DNA of 64,000 bases from UBA7803 sp041395905 (lineage in GTDB: Bacteria > Pseudomonadota > Gammaproteobacteria > Pseudomonadales > Azotimanducaceae): contig JAWKZP010000010.1 of the NCBI GenBank assembly GCA_041395905.1, forward strand, positions 121,711 to 185,710, in the 5' to 3' direction. How positions within the stretch are numbered: the first letter of the stretch is position 1; each line of letters starts with the position of its first letter. The notes under the pieces are model-generated. The model had not been told where the DNA came from and did no database searches. It worked only from the letters and a program-made list of their open reading frames with translations. Below are positions 43,310-50,844 of this stretch, piece by piece. The position numbers and the translations under genes were made by a program.

Positions 43310-46300
43310 ATGGCAGGCAAAAACATGACGGAGGCGGCGCAAAGCACTGCGGCGTTCTCGTTCGTCGACATGGAACACGAGGTGCTGCGCTTCTGGGAGG
43401 AGCAGGCGATCTTCCAGAAGTCGCTGGACAAGACGCGCGAGAAGAAGCCCTACATCTTCTACGACGGCCCGCCGTTCGCCACCGGGCTGCCGCATCACGG
43501 TCACATCGTGGCCAGCACCATCAAGGACATCGTGCCCCGTTACTGGACGATGAAGGGCCGCTACGTCATGCGGCGCTTCGGCTGGGACTGCCACGGGCTG
43601 CCCATCGAGCACGAGATCGACAAGCAGTTGAATATGCCGGTGCAGCAGGCGGTGCAGGAACTGGGAGTTGCCGGTTACAACCAGCGTTGCCGTGCCATCG
43701 TGCAGCGGTACGTGTCTGAGTGGCGCAGCACCATCACCCGGCTCGGTCGTTGGGTGGATTTCGACAACGACTACAAGACCATGGATCCCTGGTTCATGGA
43801 ATCCGTGTGGTGGGTGGTCAAGCAGCTCTGGGACCAGGGATTGATCTACCAGGGCGTGAAGGTCATGCCGCTGTCCACCGAGCTCGGCACGCCGCTGTCG
43901 AACTTCGAGGCCAACTCCAACTACCAGGACGTTCAGGATCCGGCCATCACGGTGCTGTTGAAGCTCGCCGACGAGGATGCCAGCCTCGCGGTCTGGACGA
44001 CGACGCCCTGGACCCTGCCGTCGAACCTGGGCGTGTGCGTGGGGCCAGACATCGACTACGTGCTGGCCCGCGATGCCGGTGCCGACGCAACGTTCTACGT
44101 TGCCGCCGACCGGGTTGCCGCCTATGGCGATCTGGAGGTGCTCGCCGAGCTCAAGGGGCGTGATCTGGTGGGTCGGCGCTACCAGCCGCTGTTTCCCTAC
44201 TTCGCCGATCAGGCCGATCAGGGCGCCTTCGTGGTGGTGATGGATGATTACGTGACCGCCGACGAGGGTACCGGGCTGGTGCACCAGGCGCCGGCGTTCG
44301 GTGAGGACGACTACCGCGTTCTGCGCGCCGCCGGCATCGAGGCGTTCGTCTGCCCGGTAACCATGAACGGTCTGTTCACCGACGAGGTCACGGACTTCGC
44401 CGGTCAGTACGTCAAGGATGCCGACAAGCACATCATCGCCTGGCTCAAACAGCATGGCGCGCTGTACCGCCAGGATGTGATTCAGCACAGCTATCCGTTC
44501 TGCTACCGCTCGGACACCCCGCTGATCTATCGCGCCATTCCGTCGTGGTACGTGCGCGTCACGGAGATCGGCGACAAGCTGCTGGCAGCCAACGAGCAGA
44601 TCCGCTGGGTTCCGGAGCACATCAAGCAGGGACGCTTCGGCAACTGGCTGAAGAATGCCATCGACTGGTCGATCTCGCGCAACCGGGTCTGGGGCACCCC
44701 CATCCCCATCTGGATCAACGACGTCACCGGCCGACAGCTTTGCATCGGCTCGATCGAGGAGCTCGAACGCTACACCGGGGTGCGCGTCGACGACCTGCAC
44801 CGGGAGTTCGTCGATCCGCTGGTGTTTCAGCTGCCGGGCGAAGAGGGCACCTACCGGCGTATCGAGGAGGTTCTCGACTGCTGGTTCGAGTCGGGCTCCA
44901 TGCCCTACGCACAGCTGCATTACCCGTTCGAGAACGAGAGCGTGTTCAACTCCGGTTTTCCGGCCGAGTTCATCGCCGAGGGGCTCGATCAGACTCGTGG
45001 CTGGTTCTACACGCTCACGGTGCTGGCAGCAGCGCTGTACGACAAGCCTGCGTTCCGCAATGTGATCGTCAACGGCATGGTGCTGGCCGAGGACGGCAAG
45101 AAGATGTCCAAGCGGCTGCGCAACTACACGCCGCCCGACGAGCTGATGGAGACCTACGGTGCGGACGCGCTGCGGCTGTATCTGATCAATTCCGGCCTGG
45201 TGCGGGCCGAAGAGCAACGCTTCGCTGATGCCGGTGTGCGCGACATGACCCGGCGCGCCCTGCTGCCCTGGTACAACGCATTCTCGTTTCTGCAAACGTA
45301 CGCCGAGATCGATGGCTGGTCGCCTGACAAAGGGGTACACGTCGGCGACAACGTGCTCGACCAGTGGATCCTGTCGCGTCTGCAGACCCTCAAGGGCCGT
45401 GTCGCGGAAGAGATGGAAGCATACCGGCTGTACAACGTGGTGCCGCAGCTGTTCGCGTTCATCGAAGATCTGACCAATTGGTACATCCGCCTGAACCGGC
45501 CGCGCTTCTGGGGCGAGGAGATCACGGCCGACAAGATTGCGGCGTACAGCACGCTTTACACGACGCTCTACGAGCTGTGCCAGGTGATGGCACCGTTCGC
45601 GCCGTTTCTCGCCGAGCACGTGTTCGGCGCCCTCGGCGCCCTGGGCGGCGGCAGCGCGTCTCCCGCTTCGGTGCACCTGTGCGACTATCCGGAGCCGGAG
45701 CCGCAGCTGGTACGGCCACAGCTCGAAGAAGCGGTGTCGCGCATGCAGCAGGTGGTACTGCTCGGCCGGCAGCGGCGTGAAGACGCGAAGATCGGGTTGC
45801 GCACGCCGTTACGCACGCTGACGGTCGTGCATCGCGATCAGGCGCTGCTGAACGAGATCCGGCTGCTCGAAGACTACGTTCGGGCGGAGCTGAACGTGCA
45901 GCAGGTGGTCTACGATGACGATGAGGGCGCCTACATCGAGGTCGTCGCCAGACCCAACTTCCCGGTGCTCGGCAAACGCCTCGGCAAGCGGATGAAGCAG
46001 TTTCAGCAGCTGATCGGCGCCATGACGCCGGAGCAGATCGCCGAGTTCGAGTCGACCGGCTCGGTGGTGTTGGACGGCGAGACGCTCACCAGCGACGAGA
46101 TCGAAGTGCAGCAGCGTGCCCGGGCCGGCACCGACGTGGTGTCGAACCGCTTCATCGCCGTCGCCCTGGACACGACCCTGACGCCGGAGCTGGTGCGGGG
46201 CGGCTACGCGCGCGAAATCGTCCGGCACCTTCAGCAGCACCGTAAGGACGCAGGCCTGAATGTGGCCGATCGTATTGAGGTGCGTTATGCGGCAGAGGGC

Positions 46301-46453
46301 GAGCTCGCGCTGGCCGCACGCGAGCACGCGGAGAACATCCGCCGCGAAACGCTGGCCACCGGATTCAGTGAGGACCCGGATCTAACCGACGCCACCGGGG
46401 TGGACGTGGACGGGCAGCCGTTCCGCTTCGCGCTGCGACGCGTGGAGACCTGA
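43310..46453 (+). CDS. ileS: Isoleucyl-tRNA synthetase, type 2 (eukaryote-like)
   Basis: Class Ia aminoacyl-tRNA synthetase of 1047 residues, charging tRNA-Ile. The HIGH-type motif is in YDGPPFATGLPHHGHIVAST and the KMSKS-type in EDGKKMSKRLRNYTPPDEL; the editing domain (TTTPWTLPSNLGVCVG) is present. The YDGPPFATGLPH form, KMSKR, and a C-terminal part lacking the zinc-ribbon Cys set mark the type 2 (eukaryote-like) branch, unlike usual bacterial type 1 enzymes with HDGPPYANG. Type 2 enzymes are known to resist mupirocin. ATG 43310 or 43325 may be used. No other ileS is seen here. Confidence 0.95.
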   Translation: MAGKNMTEAAQSTAAFSFVDMEHEVLRFWEEQAIFQKSLDKTREKKPYIFYDGPPFATGLPHHGHIVASTIKDIVPRYWTMKGRYVMRRFGWDCHGLPIEHEIDKQLNMPVQQAVQELGVAGYNQRCRAIVQRYVSEWRSTITRLGRWVDFDNDYKTMDPWFMESVWWVVKQLWDQGLIYQGVKVMPLSTELGTPLSNFEANSNYQDVQDPAITVLLKLADEDASLAVWTTTPWTLPSNLGVCVGPDIDYVLARDAGADATFYVAADRVAAYGDLEVLAELKGRDLVGRRYQPLFPYFADQADQGAFVVVMDDYVTADEGTGLVHQAPAFGEDDYRVLRAAGIEAFVCPVTMNGLFTDEVTDFAGQYVKDADKHIIAWLKQHGALYRQDVIQHSYPFCYRSDTPLIYRAIPSWYVRVTEIGDKLLAANEQIRWVPEHIKQGRFGNWLKNAIDWSISRNRVWGTPIPIWINDVTGRQLCIGSIEELERYTGVRVDDLHREFVDPLVFQLPGEEGTYRRIEEVLDCWFESGSMPYAQLHYPFENESVFNSGFPAEFIAEGLDQTRGWFYTLTVLAAALYDKPAFRNVIVNGMVLAEDGKKMSKRLRNYTPPDELMETYGADALRLYLINSGLVRAEEQRFADAGVRDMTRRALLPWYNAFSFLQTYAEIDGWSPDKGVHVGDNVLDQWILSRLQTLKGRVAEEMEAYRLYNVVPQLFAFIEDLTNWYIRLNRPRFWGEEITADKIAAYSTLYTTLYELCQVMAPFAPFLAEHVFGALGALGGGSASPASVHLCDYPEPEPQLVRPQLEEAVSRMQQVVLLGRQRREDAKIGLRTPLRTLTVVHRDQALLNEIRLLEDYVRAELNVQQVVYDDDEGAYIEVVARPNFPVLGKRLGKRMKQFQQLIGAMTPEQIAEFESTGSVVLDGETLTSDEIEVQQRARAGTDVVSNRFIAVALDTTLTPELVRGGYAREIVRHLQQHRKDAGLNVADRIEVRYAAEGELALAAREHAENIRRETLATGFSEDPDLTDATGVDVDGQPFRFALRRVET

Positions 46454-46457
46454 GCAG

Positions 46458-47177
46458 GTGGGCACGCGCCAGCGGCAGGCTCGGCCGGCAGGCGCAACGG
46501 CTCGCGGCGCAGCCCGGGACGCGTACCACCACGGTGACCTGCGTGAGGCGCTGCTGCAGGCAGCGGAAACGCTGCTCGACGAAGGCGGGGTCCGTGGCCT
46601 GACGCTCAGAGCCTGCGCCCGCCGCGCCGGCGTTTCCCACGCAGCGCCCAAGCACCATTTTGCCGACATGTCGCATCTGCTCTCCGCCGTGGCGGCGCGC
46701 GGATTCGTTCGGCTCGCCGAGGCGCTCGACCAGGCGCGTCAGGCATCGGCCGGCACGCCGCAGGCGCGGTTCCTCGCGGTGGCGCGCACTTACGTGCGGT
46801 TTGCCGAACTGCACCCAGGACTGTTTCGTCTCATGTTCCGCTCGGACGCGCTCCAACGCGACGACCCTGAGCTGCGCGATGCGGCGGCGCGGACCTTTGC
46901 GGCCATGACCAGCAGCGTCACCGTGCAGCGGGGTGAGCCTGACGCCACGCCCGAGGACATTCTGCAGTTCCGGCCATCCGAGGATCTGGCGCAGGACATC
47001 CTGATCGCCTGGAGTCACATCCATGGTTTTGCCCAGCTGTTGCTGGAAGGCCAGCTGGAGGGTTTCGCCGGCAACCAGGATCGCAATGCCTTCATCGAGC
47101 GCATGCTCGACGCCACCAGCAATCGCGTCAGCGCCATGCTGAGAGGCGAGCGTCAGGCGACCTCGCGCGCCCGCTGA
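46458..47177 (+). CDS. TetR family regulator with WHG-type C-terminal domain
   Basis: DNA-binding regulator of 239 residues. The N-terminal helix-turn-helix reads HHGDLREALLQAAETLLDEG, with RACARRAGVSHAAPKHHFAD. The ligand-binding helices end IAWSHIHGFAQLLLEGQLEG, the WHG-like signature of this TetR subgroup. GTG start, 4 bases after the ileS stop, with GGAG upstream, so it may be read from the ileS transcript. Target unknown; the convergent DUF4188 gene (25-base overlap) is a possible candidate. Confidence 0.85.
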   Translation: MGTRQRQARPAGATARGAARDAYHHGDLREALLQAAETLLDEGGVRGLTLRACARRAGVSHAAPKHHFADMSHLLSAVAARGFVRLAEALDQARQASAGTPQARFLAVARTYVRFAELHPGLFRLMFRSDALQRDDPELRDAAARTFAAMTSSVTVQRGEPDATPEDILQFRPSEDLAQDILIAWSHIHGFAQLLLEGQLEGFAGNQDRNAFIERMLDATSNRVSAMLRGERQATSRAR

Positions 47178-47713
47178 GCCTGACGCAGGCGGCTCGCGGC
47201 GCGGCCATAGGCGCCGGATGCAGGGACGGACTCGAATGCCCGCGCCAGACCGAAGCGGGGCATGTTGTTGTATACGCACTCGAAGTCGCCGGGCCGCACG
47301 CGATAGGTCTCGTGCCAGATGCCGACGTCGCCGTTGCTGCCGACGGCTCGGTTGAATGCCGCCCAGGCCGGTAGATGGGCGAGACTCTTGCCGGTTGCGT
47401 AGGCTTCCAGCGCTTCGAAGGAATCCCAGTACTGAACCATGATGCTGGTGCGTCCGAACCAGCTTTCGACGTGGCGCAATCCCAGATTGCCGGCCTGATG
47501 GAGCTCGCGCAGCATGCTGCCCATGGCGCGCGCGACGGGCAGCCATTTGTGCACCTTCCAGAGCCGGTTGATACGCATGCCGATCAGAAACACCACGAAC
47601 TCAGCCGCATCGACTTCCGCAGCGACGCGGGCCCTGACGATGGTGCCCGGCTCGTCCGGTTGCGCTGAGCGCGCGGCGGAAGGCGGGGTCGTGGCGTGGG
47701 ACTCTCGATCCAT
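47153..47713 (-). CDS. DUF4188 family protein (monooxygenase-like)
   Basis: Protein of 186 residues in the DUF4188 family, with the dimeric alpha/beta-barrel pattern: FVVFLIGMRINRLWKVHKWL, VESWFGRTSIMVQYWDSFEA, HLPAWAAFNRAVGSNGDVGI and ECVYNNMPRFGLARA. Family members are annotated as putative haem-dependent or cofactor-free monooxygenases without direct proof. ATG at 47713 is supported by a TTGACA/TATATC promoter 35 bases upstream. Its 3' end overlaps the convergent TetR gene by 25 bases. Confidence 0.83.
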   Translation of the reverse strand: MDRESHATTPPSAARSAQPDEPGTIVRARVAAEVDAAEFVVFLIGMRINRLWKVHKWLPVARAMGSMLRELHQAGNLGLRHVESWFGRTSIMVQYWDSFEALEAYATGKSLAHLPAWAAFNRAVGSNGDVGIWHETYRVRPGDFECVYNNMPRFGLARAFESVPASGAYGRAASRLRQAQRAREVA

Positions 47714-47747
47714 GGTTGCGTGCTGTCTGCGGCTGTGGTCAGGCACG

Positions 47748-47776
47748 GATATAGCGCAGGGCGAAAATATTGTCAA
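47748..47776 (-). promoter_or_regulatory. DUF4188 promoter
   Basis: On the minus strand: perfect -35 TTGACA (47776 to 47771), 17-base spacer, -10 TATATC (47753 to 47748). A second TTGACA directly precedes the first (47782 to 47777), forming a 6-bp direct repeat. Transcription would start about 30 bases before the DUF4188 ATG. Confidence 0.7.
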
Positions 47777-47960
47777 TGTCAAGATCAGGCGCCGGGTCAC
47801 GCGCTCGGGCTTGGATTGCGTCCCTGGACCGAATCTGCGGCCGACGGCGGCTTCGCGATCGCGCGAGCGAGTCTGGAATGGGCCGGGTTCTGGGATGAGC
47901 GTTTGCGCCCGGGTATGCTTTCATGAGACTGGGGTCGCGGTGGCGGCTGTGGGCTGGCCT

Positions 47961-47992
47961 GAAAGCAAAACGGCCGAGCAGTGCTCGGCCGT
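47961..47992 (-). terminator. Minus-strand intrinsic terminator in divergent gap
   Basis: ACGGCCGAGCA (47970-47980) and TGCTCGGCCGT (47982-47992) form an 11-bp inverted repeat around a single base; a realistic hairpin has 9 bp with a small loop. On the minus strand it is followed by TTTTGCTTTC. The plus strand has no T-run. No minus-strand protein gene lies upstream of it, so it ends either an unannotated RNA or antisense transcription toward DUF4188. Confidence 0.65.
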
Positions 47993-48045
47993 CCCCTCGA
48001 GAAAGGAGGCGCGGTATCCGGCTCCCTTTCCTCCCCGACCACGGA

Positions 48046-48073
48046 TGACACCAGAAGTTCCGCGCTGGTGTCA
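48046..48073. promoter_or_regulatory. TGACACCAG-N10-CTGGTGTCA palindrome
   Basis: Perfect 9-bp inverted repeat (48046-48054 and 48065-48073) with a 10-base spacer, placed 36 bases before the Rieske gene start. Size and symmetry fit a dimeric regulator such as a GntR or LysR-like protein; none can be named. On RNA it would form a stable hairpin in the leader. Confidence 0.6.
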
Positions 48074-48108
48074 ATCGTGCAGCGCAATATGCAAGGAGTG
48101 ACTGCCGC

Positions 48109-48924
48109 GTGCCCGAACAGCAGATTCTGACCCCGTATCCCGGCTCGGCAATTCCCCACGTGGGCAGCTACCGGCGGCTGCTTCCCGTCAGCCTCGAGCG
48201 CATGTACGAAAACGCATTGGACTGGGAGCACCTGCCCTACGTCCATGAAGGCAGCTTCGCGGCCATCGACTGCGAGGCGTCCGGTCCCTGGGGCTGGCGC
48301 GCCGCCGTGGTCACCCCCAGGGGGCAGCGTTCGGTGATCGAGCTGCGCCTCGACCGCAGCTGCCACCGCTGGATCACGCGCAACCTTTCAGGTCCCAATC
48401 TCGGCGCGGAGATCTGGACCCACGTGTTTCAACTTGCCCCGCAACGCCTGGAGATCGTGGTGGACTTCTTCGTGCCGGGTGTTGCCGAGGAGCAGCGGTC
48501 GCGGGTCGGGGCGGCTTACGCAGCGCTGTACGCGCGGTTGTACGACGAAGACGTTGCCATGATGGTCGAGCGCCAGCGTCAGCTGGACCGGAGAATCGAC
48601 CGGGCGCGTGACGACGAGCGCGTGCTGCAGCTGGGGCCGCGCGATCAGCTCGATCTGCCACGCGCAGTGGTTCTGGGCGGTCGGGATTTCGTGGTGGCGG
48701 AAAGTGCCGGGATGCTCGTGGTCTTTCCGGCGCAGTGCCCACATCAGCTGGGACCATTGAGTGCGACCGGTCTCGACGACGGCGTGCTCACCTGCCCGTG
48801 GCACGGGTATCGATTCGACGTCCGCACGGGGGCGAACCTCAGCGGCCAGGCCTGCAGCCTGAGCCACCTGCCGGAGATCGAGATCGCGACGGACGGCAGC
48901 GTGCTCCTGCGCGCGCGCCACTGA
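48109..48924 (+). CDS. Rieske oxygenase-like protein with C-terminal Rieske domain
   Basis: Protein of 271 residues combining an oxygenase-type iron domain and a Rieske cluster in reverse order. Near the N-terminus ENALDWEHLPYVHEGSF gives Asp38, His41 and His46, the D-x2-H-x4-H mononuclear iron motif of ring-hydroxylating oxygenases. YDEDVAMMVERQRQL (Asp148 or Glu147/Asp146 nearby) resembles the third ligand region. The Rieske 2Fe-2S site comes last: CPH at 210-212 and CPWHG at 229-233. Canonical enzymes have Rieske first. GTG start with AAGGAG about 10 bases before. Stands alone behind a palindromic operator. Substrate and reductase unknown. Confidence 0.85.
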   Translation: MPEQQILTPYPGSAIPHVGSYRRLLPVSLERMYENALDWEHLPYVHEGSFAAIDCEASGPWGWRAAVVTPRGQRSVIELRLDRSCHRWITRNLSGPNLGAEIWTHVFQLAPQRLEIVVDFFVPGVAEEQRSRVGAAYAALYARLYDEDVAMMVERQRQLDRRIDRARDDERVLQLGPRDQLDLPRAVVLGGRDFVVAESAGMLVVFPAQCPHQLGPLSATGLDDGVLTCPWHGYRFDVRTGANLSGQACSLSHLPEIEIATDGSVLLRARH

Positions 48925-48954
48925 CCCGCGGCGCGGGCACAGGCAACCGGCGCC

Positions 48955-49572
48955 TCAGTTTTCCGGCTGCGGCTTGGACCACTCCAGACTGACGTTCTTC
49001 GAGCGCACCGACACGATCCGCCCGCCGAGTTCCTGGCTGCTGGCGATGGCCGCCGGTGTCGTGGGCTGGTCGGCGGAAACGGCCGCCGCTGCGCTGTCCG
49101 CGGTCGGCGCCGCGAGCGGTTGCCCGGCGAGCTGTTGCGGAGCGACTTCTGCGGCAGCGGTCGACTCGGTCGCGGCTGCAGCGGCGGTCTGGTCGGCAGC
49201 GGCAAGCGGCTCGGCCGCGCCGTCCGCAGCCGAGTTCGAGGTGACGTCCGCTGCCGGGCGCGCCGATGCTGCGGTCTGGTCGTTGGCCGTGGTCTGCGAG
49301 GCTGCGGCCGCCGGGTGGCTCTGGGTTGCGCCCTCGGCCGTCGCTGCGGGCGTGGCGCTGGCAACCTGGTAGCTCTCGCTCAGGGAGCGGACGTGACTGT
49401 TGGTGGTGAACAGCGCCGCCACCAGCAGCGCGCAGGCAATCCCCATGAACACCAGGCCCGGGCGCTTGTCCCGGGCGTACAGGCGGTAGCCCCAGTAGCC
49501 GATCACCAGCGCGCCGGCGATGATCGCCACCCGTTCCAGGCCCGCCACCGCAAGCCAGCTGAGCGTGTCCAT
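48955..49572 (-). CDS. Two-helix membrane protein with Ala/Thr-rich tail
   Basis: Unrecognised protein of 205 residues. Two membrane helices (about 8-27, VAIIAGALVIGYWGYRLYA; and about 37-54, LVFMGIACALLVAALF) are followed by about 110 residues of Ala/Thr/Ser/Gln-rich low-complexity sequence, then a short conserved-looking end ELGGRIVSVRSKNVSLEWSK. The tail probably lies in the periplasm as a flexible linker. GGGGGA precedes the ATG at 49572. It lies convergent to the Rieske gene. No function can be proposed. Confidence 0.7.
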   Translation of the reverse strand: MDTLSWLAVAGLERVAIIAGALVIGYWGYRLYARDKRPGLVFMGIACALLVAALFTTNSHVRSLSESYQVASATPAATAEGATQSHPAAAASQTTANDQTAASARPAADVTSNSAADGAAEPLAAADQTAAAAATESTAAAEVAPQQLAGQPLAAPTADSAAAAVSADQPTTPAAIASSQELGGRIVSVRSKNVSLEWSKPQPEN

Positions 49573-49655
49573 GATCCGATCCCCCAATCGAATGCCGTAC
49601 GACCCGCCTAGTCTACTCCCATTACCGATCCGCCTTCAGCTCTCGCGGGTGGGCG

Positions 49656-50444
49656 TCAGTCGCCACGGAAGCTGGCCTCGCCGCCTTCCAGGTAGGCGCG
49701 CGCGGCGGCGACCCGATCCTGGGTGGTCTGGGTCAGCAGGTTCTGATCCGCATCCATGTGCATCAACGCCCGGTCCAGCGCGCCCACCACCTGGTTGACG
49801 CTGCGCTTGATCATCTGCGCGGCGACGGGCGGTTTGGCAGCGTAGTGGCGTGCCAGGGCTTCGCTGCGCGCCGCAAGCTCGCCCGGCGGCACCAGCTCGT
49901 CCAGCACGCCCCAGTCGAGCAGCGTGGCGGCGCCGATCCGGTCACCCCCTGCCACCAGGCGCTTGGCCCGGGCGGGTCCGACCAGGTGGATCAGCAGCGG
50001 CAGGCTCTGCCACATCAGATTGAGACCGAGGTCGATCTCCGGATACTGCATGAAGCAATCGGCGGCGCCGACCCGGAAATCCAGCGCGGTGGCCAGGCAG
50101 GCACCGCCGCCCATGGCCGCGCCGTTCCAGGCTGCGATCGTGATCTGGTCCATGCCGTACAGGGCCTGCACGGCGCGCTCGCCCAGGCGCGCGCGGCGCC
50201 GGCGCAGCACCAGCGGCTGGGCTGGCGTTCCATCGCCGCCGGAGAGATCCGCCCCGGACGAAAAGTGGCGTCCGGCGCCCGTGAATATCACCACGCGGGC
50301 GTCGGCATCGTCGCGAAACGACAGTGCGACCGTTTCGATTTCCGCCAGCAACTCCGGGTTCAGGGCGTTGGCTTTGTCGGGACGGTTGAACGTCACGGTG
50401 GCGATGGCACCCTCGTGCCGCAGGGTCAGGTGCTGATAGTTCAT
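49656..50444 (-). CDS. Enoyl-CoA hydratase/isomerase family protein (2)
   Basis: Crotonase-fold enzyme of 262 residues. Oxyanion segments FTGAGRHFSSGADLSGGDG and WNGAAMGGGACLATALDFRV are intact. FMQYPEIDLGLNLMWQSLPLL holds the catalytic Glu region, and the late KRSVNQV helix is as in hydratases and isomerases. ATG at 50444 is the only start that fits; upstream sequence is the candidate small RNA region. Acts on an acyl-CoA in the cytoplasm. A minus-strand terminator 118 bases upstream means its own promoter must lie in 50445-50561, or that the terminator is an attenuator. Confidence 0.9.
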   Translation of the reverse strand: MNYQHLTLRHEGAIATVTFNRPDKANALNPELLAEIETVALSFRDDADARVVIFTGAGRHFSSGADLSGGDGTPAQPLVLRRRRARLGERAVQALYGMDQITIAAWNGAAMGGGACLATALDFRVGAADCFMQYPEIDLGLNLMWQSLPLLIHLVGPARAKRLVAGGDRIGAATLLDWGVLDELVPPGELAARSEALARHYAAKPPVAAQMIKRSVNQVVGALDRALMHMDADQNLLTQTTQDRVAAARAYLEGGEASFRGD

Positions 50445-50561
50445 GGCTCGGTTTCCCCTCGCGCTGTTCCAGGGTGGCCTGTGGCTCGATCCAGGATCGC
50501 AACGATACCGCGTCGCGGCCGCGCGTCGGCGGGCTGTATGGGGCGCGCGCGATCGGGGGGC

Positions 50562-50602
50562 AAAAAAAACGGCGGGCCAGAGAGAGTTCTCTGCGCCCGC
50601 CG
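50562..50602 (-). terminator. Strong minus-strand intrinsic terminator
   Basis: On the minus strand: CGGCGGGC and GCCCGCCG (outer 8 bp) plus CAGAGA and UCUCUG (inner 6 bp) with one bulged base and a 4-base loop, followed by eight U (50569 to 50562). One of the best terminators in the window, yet no protein gene on that strand ends before it; the nearest upstream gene is on the opposite strand. Confidence 0.88.
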
Positions 50603-50685
50603 GTGTTTCGGAATGGGAGATTCGGAGGGATACCCGAGGGGAAGGGGAGGGGAGGGGGGTTCGGGCATCCCTCACGAAATCTGGA
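50562..50685 (-). ncRNA. Candidate small RNA with C-rich (anti-SD-like) loop
   Basis: On the minus strand a 13-bp stem (GAGGGATGCCCGA, 50673 to 50661, with TCGGGTATCCCTC, 50637 to 50625; one G-U pair) encloses a 23-base loop made almost only of C with single U interruptions (50660 to 50638). A second, perfect terminator hairpin with eight U follows. The G-U pair would be an A-C mismatch on the other strand, so the minus-strand RNA is favoured. A possible promoter is TAACAT (50695 to 50690) with a weak -35. The loop contains CCUCC-type anti-Shine-Dalgarno sequences, as in C-rich regulatory RNAs of other bacteria. A regulated leader of the hydratase gene is the alternative. Confidence 0.5.
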
Positions 50686-50690
50686 GGCTA

Positions 50691-50707
50691 TGTTACTTTC
50701 GGTAACA
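50691..50707. promoter_or_regulatory. TGTTAC-N5-GTAACA palindrome
   Basis: Inverted repeat with 6-bp arms (50691-50696 and 50702-50707). A further GTAAC lies at 50724-50728 and the outer pair CTATGT (50688-50693) / ACATAG (50732-50737) flanks it. The minus strand reads AAAGTAACATAGCC here, a 14-mer also found in the gap before the dehydrogenase gene at about 25.53 kb. Probably the operator/promoter core for the divergent transcripts, perhaps bound by the LysR protein next to it. Confidence 0.5.
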
Positions 50708-50844
50708 AGAAGCGCAACCATGAGTAACGCGACATAGTGCTGCACATTTGCGACACTGGCTTCTGCGGAGGGCCCCTGGTGACGGCAGCTTCGAGCAGGC
50801 GCGTCTCCAGGGTCCGGTGAGGGGTTCGCGAGCGGAGGTCCATC

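Larger units (their letters stand above)
47714..48108. other. Divergent intergenic region, DUF4188 / Rieske gene
   Basis: About 395 bases with no protein gene recognised. It contains the DUF4188 promoter (47748-47776), a minus-strand intrinsic terminator (47961-47992), a purine/pyrimidine-rich imperfect hairpin (about 48000-48034, GAAAGGAG against CTCCCTTTC), the TGACACCAG palindrome (48046-48073), and the RBS AAGGAG for the Rieske gene. A minus-strand RNA ending at the terminator would start inside this region. Confidence 0.55.
50445..50844. other. Divergent intergenic region, enoyl-CoA hydratase / LysR
   Basis: Four hundred bases with no protein gene. From left to right: about 115 bases of leader for the hydratase, the strong minus-strand terminator (50562-50602), a 13-bp stem enclosing a C-rich loop on the minus strand (50625-50673), a TGTTAC/GTAACA palindrome with flanking CTATGT/ACATAG repeats (50688-50737), and the LysR RBS GGAGG at 50834-50838. 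Together these suggest a small RNA gene and a regulated divergent promoter. Confidence 0.6.

Noticed and set aside
43202..45676. An 824-codon open frame on the minus strand inside ileS.
   Set aside because: Antisense shadow of a well-supported synthetase; composition is Arg/His/Val/Gly-rich and no motif is found.
50719..50736. ATG AGT AAC GCG ACA TAG, a five-codon ORF before the LysR gene, considered as a leader peptide.
   Set aside because: No RBS in front and no regulatory codon content; it lies within the palindromic promoter region.
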